A stretch of 64,000 nucleotides of DNA from Rhizopus sp. PT2906 (taxonomy: Eukaryota; Mucoromycota; Mucoromycetes; Mucorales; Rhizopodaceae): the NCBI GenBank assembly GCA_025529335.1, contig JAMYHX010000041.1, positions 1-64,000 of the forward strand, written 5' to 3'. A program made the translations under genes and the position numbers. A model generated the notes under the pieces. The model was not told where the DNA came from. It saw only the letters and a program-made list of their open reading frames with translations, and made no database searches. This document shows, in pieces, positions 57,784 to 64,000 of the stretch (position 1 is the first letter of the stretch; each line of letters begins with the position of its first letter).

Positions 57784-58533
57784 ATGACAAAAGAAAATGA
57801 TGAGACATCCGAGCAAGGAAAGACAAAGTCCCGTAGACCCCGTGGTACATTGAATAAACAAGCAGAATTAATGTTGTAACTAAATAAAACGGGAATGTAG
57901 ATGGCCCATTTCAACAACAGAAATTACCAGCTTGGCAACCAGTGATGATTCCAAAGACAGTATTACCTACCTTGTTTATCATCGGTATCATCTTTTGCCC
58001 AACAGGAGGCCTACTTTGGTGGTCTAGTAATAAAGTAAGTAAAAAGAGAATGAATAAAAGTGAATGCTTATTTCCTTTTTATCTCTCTTGCAGGTTGATG
58101 AAATTATGATCAATTACTCTTACTGTCGACAGTATCCAAATCCAGTGTATCTTGTTCCTGAATTGTATGATTATCAATTATCAGATAAGACAGTCAATCT
58201 AAACGAGATAGAGCCACCAGCATATCATTACTCTAATGAATCGACCTTTTTGAACCCAAACTGGGGAAATCCTAACCAATTGACCGTTTCACGTTGTACA
58301 TTAGACTTTACTGTGCCAACGACTATGAAGGGTCCTGTTTATATGTACTATCGATTAACCAACTTTTATCAAAATCATCGTCAATACATAAAGAACTTTG
58401 ACTCGAGTCAATTGTTGGGCGACGTCGTCCCTTCGACCACTCTACATACAGATTGTGACCCTTTGGCTTACTCCAACGGAAAAGTGATATATCCATGTGG
58501 ATTAATAGCCAATTCGATGTTTAACGGTATGTT

Positions 58534-58577
<44 letters not shown>

Positions 58578-59290
58578 CGTACACACTGATATAATCTTGA
58601 ATAGACACTGTATCCAATTTCACATCCATTGACCATCCTTCGCTCACCTACTCTTTTTCTTCCAACAATATCGCTTGGCCATCAGATAAAAAGAAGTACG
58701 GACCTACAAAATATCCCCTGTCAGACATTGTACCACCTCCCAATTGGGCTAATCGCTATCCTAATGGCCAGTACACGACAGAATACCCTCCACCAAATTT
58801 GTCTCAAGATGAGCATTTCATGGTCTGGATGCATGTCGCTGCCCTTCCTGATTTCCGCAAGATTTGGGGAAGAAATGACTCGAGTGATTTGCCTGCTGGT
58901 CGCTGGAGAGTAACGATTGATATGAGTAAGTGTGCATTGTACTCTTTTTATTTCTTTACTGAATCCCTCTTGCCAGATTTTGATACACTTCAGTACAGTG
59001 GTACGAAATGGTTAGTCTTATCGACAACTACTCCATTAGGTGGTCGAAATCCATACTTGGGTATTGCATATATGGCCATCGGTGCCATCTGTATATTACT
59101 GGGTATCGTGTTTAGTTTAAGACATTTGATCAAGCCAAGGTAAGATGATTAGATGGTATGTAACCTATATTAATTCATTTACAAACTTAGAAAATTGGGT
59201 GATGAATCATATTTATCTTGGAATCAGCCTGGAGGTGGACTTCCAAAGAATAAGAGAGCAAATGAACTAGAGCACCTTCATAAAGAATAA
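57784..59290 (+). CDS. CDC50: CDC50/LEM3-family P4-ATPase (flippase) beta subunit
   Basis: Chaperone subunit of phospholipid flippases in Golgi, endosome or plasma membrane. Six exons: 57784-57844, 57901-58034, 58094-58526, 58605-58925, 58977-59139, 59191-59290; 403 aa. Seen: KSRRPR near the N terminus, QQQKLPAWQPVMIPKTVLP, first membrane span LFIIGIIFCPTGGLLWWSS, lumenal part with YRLTNFYQNHRQYIKNFD, CDPLAYSNGKVIYPCGLIAN, WPSDKKKY, FMVWMHVAALPDFRKIWG, and second span IGAICILLGIVFSLRHL. Paired Cys in the ectodomain fit the known disulfides. The third intron holds a long AT repeat near its donor. Which paralogue (Cdc50, Lem3, Crf1) cannot be decided; the symbol names the family. Confidence 0.93.
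58538..58574. repeat. AT dinucleotide repeat in a CDC50 intron
   Basis: About 18 AT units begin some ten bases after the donor of the third intron, filling half of this 78-nt intron. Confidence 0.85.
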
Positions 59291-59703
59291 TCCATGTAAC
59301 ATTTTGTATAAATTATAATCCATTATCTTCTTCATGATTCTTCCTTATCTTTTTTCGACAATACACTACAATGAGTTGCACTGCAAAAAAAAAAAAAAAA
59401 AAAAAAACAAATAAAAAATGAGCCAACAATGATAATTGCTTTCTCGGTTTTTTTTAACTCCTTTTCGCAACCTATGACAAAAGAAGAGCAAAAATTCGAT
59501 TCAAGGAAACAGTGATATCTCAAAAGAAATTGAATAAGGAGATATACCGTTTGTATACTACATCAACATCTTCAAGAGTGATCTGACTGATCAAGTCAGC
59601 GCCACATAAAATTGCCAATCGAAACGAATCTAGCTTTCATAAAGAATAAACCGTGTAACATTTTTGTACCTTTTCTTTTTCTTTTTATTTATATAAAATA
59701 GAG
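59291..59703. other. Intergenic between CDC50 and ATG27
   Basis: Contains an A-run of about 22 starting at 59385 and the ATG27 promoter. No gene seen. Confidence 0.5.
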
Positions 59704-60563
59704 ATGAAGACAGCCTTTGTATTAGGTCTATTATTCTATTCAAGTGCCTTTGCCTTGCAGAATTACTGTAATTCGGGTTATAAGCCGATCGGAGACAAGT
59801 CTTTGGTACTTGATTTATCCAAACTAAACCAGTAACGTTTTTTTGTTGTTGTTGTTGTGCACGTAGTATATAACAAAACTGACCGTCATTAAAAAGAGAA
59901 TTTACACTCTATCAGAATACAAGTACACCTCCTTCAACCCGATCAGTCATCACTCAGATAAACATATGTGATGCTCTTTCAATTTCTGAAGAAAGTCAAT
60001 TTCAATGCAAAAAGGGGACAGTAAAGTTTTAATGACGTATAAAATATACAAAAACACTAATCTCGCTTATAGTATATTTGTCAAAAGGTTGTTTATAACC
60101 AAGATAACAAAGACTTTGTAGCCGAAGTGCACACCATTGCCGGTGATTTTGAAAAGTATATTATAAAGAGAAAAAAAAAAAGAGATTATTCACTGCTATC
60201 CCCTAGATCAAAGCTTGATGCCGAGTTTAAACCCGTGAAATCTGAAGCAGACAGTACAAAGAGTAAGAAAAGACAATAACAAAAGTATAATATATATATA
60301 TTGATATTGGGTGTTTCTTAGATGGATACCAATATTCCTTGGTTTTATCTGGTGGTGATAATGGTCAGAGCGCACTTATCACATTAGAATGCGACACATC
60401 TCAATCTCGTGAGGTATTCAAGATTTGATCGAAAAAGATGGACGAATGACTAATAACGATTATAGGATAAGCCTACAGAACCAACCATTGTGTCTTTCCA
60501 TAATAACGTATTGACACTTCAATGGAAAACCGTATTTGCATGCGCGTAAGTGATCAAACAAAG

Positions 60564-60603
<40 letters not shown>

Positions 60604-61087
60604 GTTAGTTTGACATTCAATAGTACAGAACCTCAGGAAAAGAAACCTGATGATGGTGGTCACCAAGGAGGAAATGAAGAACCAAAGAAGGAAGGCATGT
60701 CTGGTATTCGCATCTTCTTTACAATGTGAGTATAGATAGGATTCGTTATGAACATTTCTAAACCGCTCCCTTCAGCATATTTGTCTTGCTTGCTGTTTAC
60801 TTTATTGGTGGTGCATTCTACAACTATAGAGTGTATAATGCTCGAGGCTTGGATCTTATTCCTCATAGAGGTAAGGAATATAGAAAGTATAATACACTCT
60901 TGAAATTGACATTTCTCCTTAAAAAAGAATTCTGGCTTGATCTACCTTATCTTATTAGGGTAAAAAGTAGAAAAAAAAGTAGATAGTGTTTATACTCATG
61001 ACTATTCTACTTTAGGACTTGATTGCACATATCATTGATTCCATCATGTCTCGTCGTCGTGGAGGTGGAGGCTATGTTGCTGTATAA
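59704..61087 (+). CDS. ATG27: Autophagy protein 27-like type I membrane protein
   Basis: Ten exons: 59704-59831, 59897-60020, 60073-60155, 60207-60262, 60322-60413, 60466-60545, 60600-60725, 60776-60870, 60928-60959, 61016-61087; 295 aa, all phases consistent. Signal peptide MKTAFVLGLLFYSSAFA, lumenal mannose-6-phosphate-receptor-like part (LDLSKLNQEFTLYQN, INICDAL, ITLECDTS), a hydrophilic linker (EKKPDDGGHQGG), one membrane span (FFTMIIFVLLAVYFIGGAF), then the cytosolic tail LDLIPHREFWLDLPYLIRD and the C-terminal RRGGGGYVAV. In yeast Atg27 cycles between Golgi, vacuole and pre-autophagosomal sites and helps Atg9 transport. Three introns here end in A-runs before the AG, one of them 32 A long. 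The exons are so small that frame calling alone does not see the gene. Confidence 0.88.
60567..60598. repeat. Run of 32 A forming the 3' end of an ATG27 intron
   Basis: Fills most of the sixth intron of ATG27 and directly precedes the AG acceptor's G, in place of a pyrimidine tract. Confidence 0.85.
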
Positions 61088-61159
61088 TATATATATATAT
61101 ATATATTTATATATATGAATGCGATGATATTTTATTATCAATGTATAAAAGAAATGATA

Positions 61160-62983
61160 TTAAACAAATGCAATAGAGGAGCCTTGATCTATGATATCCT
61201 TTTTATCTTTGTGAGCCATGGCAGGTGAAATATTAACAGCGGTTGATGCACATGTCTTGGTTTTGTTGAGTAATGCTAATGAGCTAGACTTTCTTAATCG
61301 AACAACATGACTGGATGTGTCACTTGTTATACTCTCTTTTGATTCAGTCTGCTGAATGCCAAGTGAACTTTTTGAATCCATAGTTTCAAGCGAATCATCC
61401 ATATTTGATGATAATGATGAACAAATGGATGCATCTTCAGGTAGAGAAGTAGATAAAGCAAAATGATAAAACTCTTGCTCTGCAGGAGTAGATTTCACTG
61501 TTTGTTGTTGTTGTTGTTGTTGTTGTTGCTGAAATAGTTCTGGTAGAGCCTTTGCGGTAGTTAGTAAATCTTCATCTAGTTTTAATCTATGCATGGGAGG
61601 TTCTTTTTTGGTGTCATTCTGTAACACACATTCTTTTGCTATTGTTTTGTCTTCCTTATTAGGCAATTCCTGAACTTGTTCTTCTTGCTGTTCAAAGATG
61701 CCACCTTCCCCATTCATTGGGAAGAAAATGATATCATCAAAGTTAGGTAAGACCATTGTTTCAACAATAAATTCTTGAATTTTTGTTTCAATTGCCTTGA
61801 CAACTACCGAGTAACCTACACGTTTTTCCCAGACGACAGGTTCTACCTTCCATTTCATCTTGGGTGGTTCATGAAAAGCATACCAAATTCGGTTGGTTGG
61901 GGGCTCTTTAATTTTCATTAGTACTTTTCCTTGAATTTCTTCCAACGTGATTGCCAAGATGATGTCGATGGTAAAAGGGCGCAGTCGATCAGAATATTTC
62001 CACTTGAGCACCGTTTCGATCTCGATTCGGATACATCCGTCATAATGTAAGCTGGCTTCAGCAGACAGCTCACCACTAGGGCTAATCCCGAGCAGTTTGG
62101 GGTGAGTGATACGAGGTATCGAATGACCAGGATCAACCGATCTGACAGTGATTTCACCCAAAAATGGCGGTCTTTTTGCATTAATTTTGTCCAACTTTGA
62201 AACAATTTTTTTATAGAGAGCATCCTTGATATCTTGAGTTCTATAGACAGAAAGGAAAATACGACCAAGTATAGCATTGAACCACTGAGTCTGAAAGTGG
62301 TATTCATCACTATGGATAGCCGTGATCAACTGATTCATGGATGATTGGTCAAAGTGGGTATTGTCCTTTTTGATAGTAAAGGAAGGCGATGTTGTTTTGG
62401 AAGCACGAATAAAAGTAAAATACCAGTCTTCTTTTTCGATGCATCGTCTACAGTTGATATAATATGTTTGATTGTTATTGTTATTTTCGAGTTTTATATG
62501 CTGTGGTTTTGAGAATAGTTCAAAGTCTTGTAATCCTGGTGGGTGAATGGATACCTTGCAGTCACTCAAGATGATGACACCTTTACAGTCCAACTGTTTC
62601 TCTGAGTCATATAGATAAAGTGTATTGTACTTTAATACTGAAAAATATAATCGGCTGTTCTGGTGGTTATTATTTCTTATATATGAAGCGACAATATCCC
62701 CAATAGATGACGTATCGTCATCATCAATTATATCATCTTTATGCACTTTCAACCATCCCACTTTATATAATTGGTTGCTCGTATTCTCGTCATTGACTGG
62801 GTCTTGATTAGAATTGGCATTGTTGTTATTGTTGCTATAATACTTCTTGTAGGATAATCGGTTATAGATTGGGATGATGAATTTGCTTAAAATAAAATAT
62901 ATAGCGCATGTGATGATGATCATTATTGGAAAGAATGTTATTCCACCTATAAAATAACCAAATAGAAAAGATACTGACACCAT
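61160..62983 (-). CDS. NVJ2/TEX2-like lipid-transfer protein (membrane anchor, PH-like and SMP domains)
   Basis: Single exon, 607 aa from M at 62983 (an upstream ATG in frame adds 43 residues that are Leu/Phe-rich and probably UTR-derived). Residues about 4-35 are a membrane segment (FLFGYFIGGITFFPIMIII). A PH-like domain follows (VGWLKVHKDD to DWYFTFIRAS, about 75-225). The SMP domain starts near 255 (WFNAILGRIFLSVYRTQD), with LGEITVRSVDPGHSIPRI and YDGCIRIEIETVLKWKY. A Gln run of about 9 lies near residue 490. In yeast Nvj2 carries ceramide at ER contact sites. The C-terminal 150 residues are Ser-rich and probably disordered. It converges on ATG27 with 72 bases between stops. Confidence 0.85.
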   Translation of the reverse strand: MVSVSFLFGYFIGGITFFPIMIIITCAIYFILSKFIIPIYNRLSYKKYYSNNNNNANSNQDPVNDENTSNQLYKVGWLKVHKDDIIDDDDTSSIGDIVASYIRNNNHQNSRLYFSVLKYNTLYLYDSEKQLDCKGVIILSDCKVSIHPPGLQDFELFSKPQHIKLENNNNNQTYYINCRRCIEKEDWYFTFIRASKTTSPSFTIKKDNTHFDQSSMNQLITAIHSDEYHFQTQWFNAILGRIFLSVYRTQDIKDALYKKIVSKLDKINAKRPPFLGEITVRSVDPGHSIPRITHPKLLGISPSGELSAEASLHYDGCIRIEIETVLKWKYSDRLRPFTIDIILAITLEEIQGKVLMKIKEPPTNRIWYAFHEPPKMKWKVEPVVWEKRVGYSVVVKAIETKIQEFIVETMVLPNFDDIIFFPMNGEGGIFEQQEEQVQELPNKEDKTIAKECVLQNDTKKEPPMHRLKLDEDLLTTAKALPELFQQQQQQQQQQTVKSTPAEQEFYHFALSTSLPEDASICSSLSSNMDDSLETMDSKSSLGIQQTESKESITSDTSSHVVRLRKSSSLALLNKTKTCASTAVNISPAMAHKDKKDIIDQGSSIAFV

Positions 62984-64000
62984 TTTATGAAATATAAAGA
63001 GTAAAGAAAAAAGGAGAGGAGAAAGAAAGAGAAATAAATAGAGAGAAAAAGGGGAGAGGATAAAGAAGAAGAAGAGAAAAAAGAGAGGCAAAGGATGTGA
63101 TAAAAACAACATTGACCAAGCGGTCGTTGAATTTAACCAATAAACAATTAAATTTCGATCATTTACCAGATTTCATTCTAGACTTTACAAACAAAAAGGT
63201 TAAATAAAACAAGAATGATGATAGACAGAACATATGTCTGATAGTCATTTTATTTAATACACAGTAATGGTGTTTCCATAGAAATAAATTGAATGTCAGA
63301 AAATAAACGTGAAGATTACAAGAGAAAATATACAAAACTTATTGTGATACTTCTATACTTTAAAACTAATCATTTATGACTGATAAATAATAGATTAAGA
63401 GAATAAGCCGTGCAATGATATACTTTTTTAAAGAGATTTGCATCCTCAACCTTTCTTTTCTTTTTTTGGCTTGATCAATATTGTAACACGGACACACGTG
63501 GGTTTTTTTTTAATTAAACGTGAAAAATAAAGATTTTTGATCAAAGTCCAAAATGTCAAGCTTCCTAGGCAATGTGAACTACTTCACCGTAAGGCTTACG
63601 CATGTTATAAAATATGAGAGAGTCAAAGATATTATCATCTATGGAGCTCAAGCTCACATCATATATTGTTATGTCTAAATACATAATTGCGGCTTTTATC
63701 TTCCCGCAGCATCCTTCTTATGATGAACGAGAGATACAATATACATTTGTTGATCTTGTTGATGCATACAGAAGCATCAGAGAGGTTGATCATGTTTATA
63801 GTCGATCTACCAAACACGGTACTCAGTTTTGAATGCTACGGGTGTTTCTTCTCCTATACATGTAAGTCACTATACAACTTTTCACTACCAAAGTCTCTGC
63901 CTAACCTAAGGCTGTGCAGTTCACTCCCTCTAATTTAAGTACGATGTCATCATAATTACACGTGTTCTTGCATCTTTGTTGATAGACTGACAACATAAAA
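62984..64000. other. Right edge, upstream of the NVJ2-like gene
   Basis: Purine-rich on the plus strand near 63000-63080 (the leader of the minus-strand gene). Beyond that, AT-rich sequence; plus-strand frames of 72-83 codons at 63614-63938 show no family features. A gene beginning beyond the window cannot be excluded. Confidence 0.4.

Noticed and set aside
58799..59143. Separate plus-strand frame of 114 codons in CDC50
   Set aside because: It reads through the intron at 58926-58976; splicing gives the family-typical sequence, so it is part of CDC50 and not a separate gene.
1..64000. CRISPR array, prophage or bacterial operon
   Set aside because: The window is intron-rich fungal DNA; no regular direct-repeat/spacer array and no bacterial gene order were seen.

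Overview
The window is nuclear DNA of a filamentous fungus, most likely a Mucoromycota/Mucorales species. Reasons: AT-rich sequence, genes split by many short introns (mostly about 40-90 bp, GT-AG), typical fungal genes (REV3, CDC50, ATG27, phosphofructokinase with an N-terminal glyoxalase-like domain, AreB/Dal80-type GATA factor), and decayed Fanzor and Tc1-like mobile genes of the kind I associate with Mucorales. No search was run; the placement rests on recognising protein families by eye. All exon boundaries were set by hand from splice signals, reading-frame continuity and protein similarity.

Layout. 1-10.5 kb (all minus): 6-phosphofructokinase, an ornithine-type mitochondrial carrier, a small F-box protein and a Zn2Cys6 transcription factor. 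11.2-12.7 kb: a broken Fanzor (eukaryotic TnpB-like nuclease) gene. 13.8-24.4 kb: mitochondrial ribosomal protein uL3m, a cyclase-family hydrolase, a CNH-domain protein, a LACTB2-like nuclease, NAC alpha and a chalcone-isomerase-like mitochondrial protein. 25.4-34.7 kb (minus): REV3 (16 exons), a beta-hydroxyacid dehydrogenase and a Ser-rich protein of unknown function. 34.7-37.1 kb: gene-poor, with a possible second Fanzor fragment. 37.1-46 kb (plus): adenylate kinase, RAD26/CSB, an importin-alpha-like armadillo protein and NDUFAF2. 46-50.7 kb: a GATA factor followed by a graveyard of mobile or relic fragments (C2H2-like piece, Tc1-like transposase with several stops, OTU-like piece). 50.7-63 kb: a secreted ML/NPC2-like protein, LTO1, mitochondrial phosphate carrier, METTL25-like protein, myo-inositol oxygenase, CDC50, ATG27 and an NVJ2-like lipid-transfer protein.

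The genes form no single pathway. Several serve mitochondria (two carriers, uL3m, NDUFAF2, the chalcone-isomerase-like protein), two serve DNA repair (REV3, RAD26), and three serve membrane lipid traffic (CDC50, ML protein, NVJ2-like). Gene packing is tight: two tail-to-tail pairs lie under 30 bp apart, and one tandem pair has 87 bp between stop and next start. No tRNA, rRNA or CRISPR array was seen. The most unusual content is the Fanzor relic at 11.2-12.7 kb and its possible sibling at 36.6 kb; among intact genes, the splice structure is the most unusual feature (GC-AG intron, 38-nt intron, A-run acceptors, 15-nt terminal exon).
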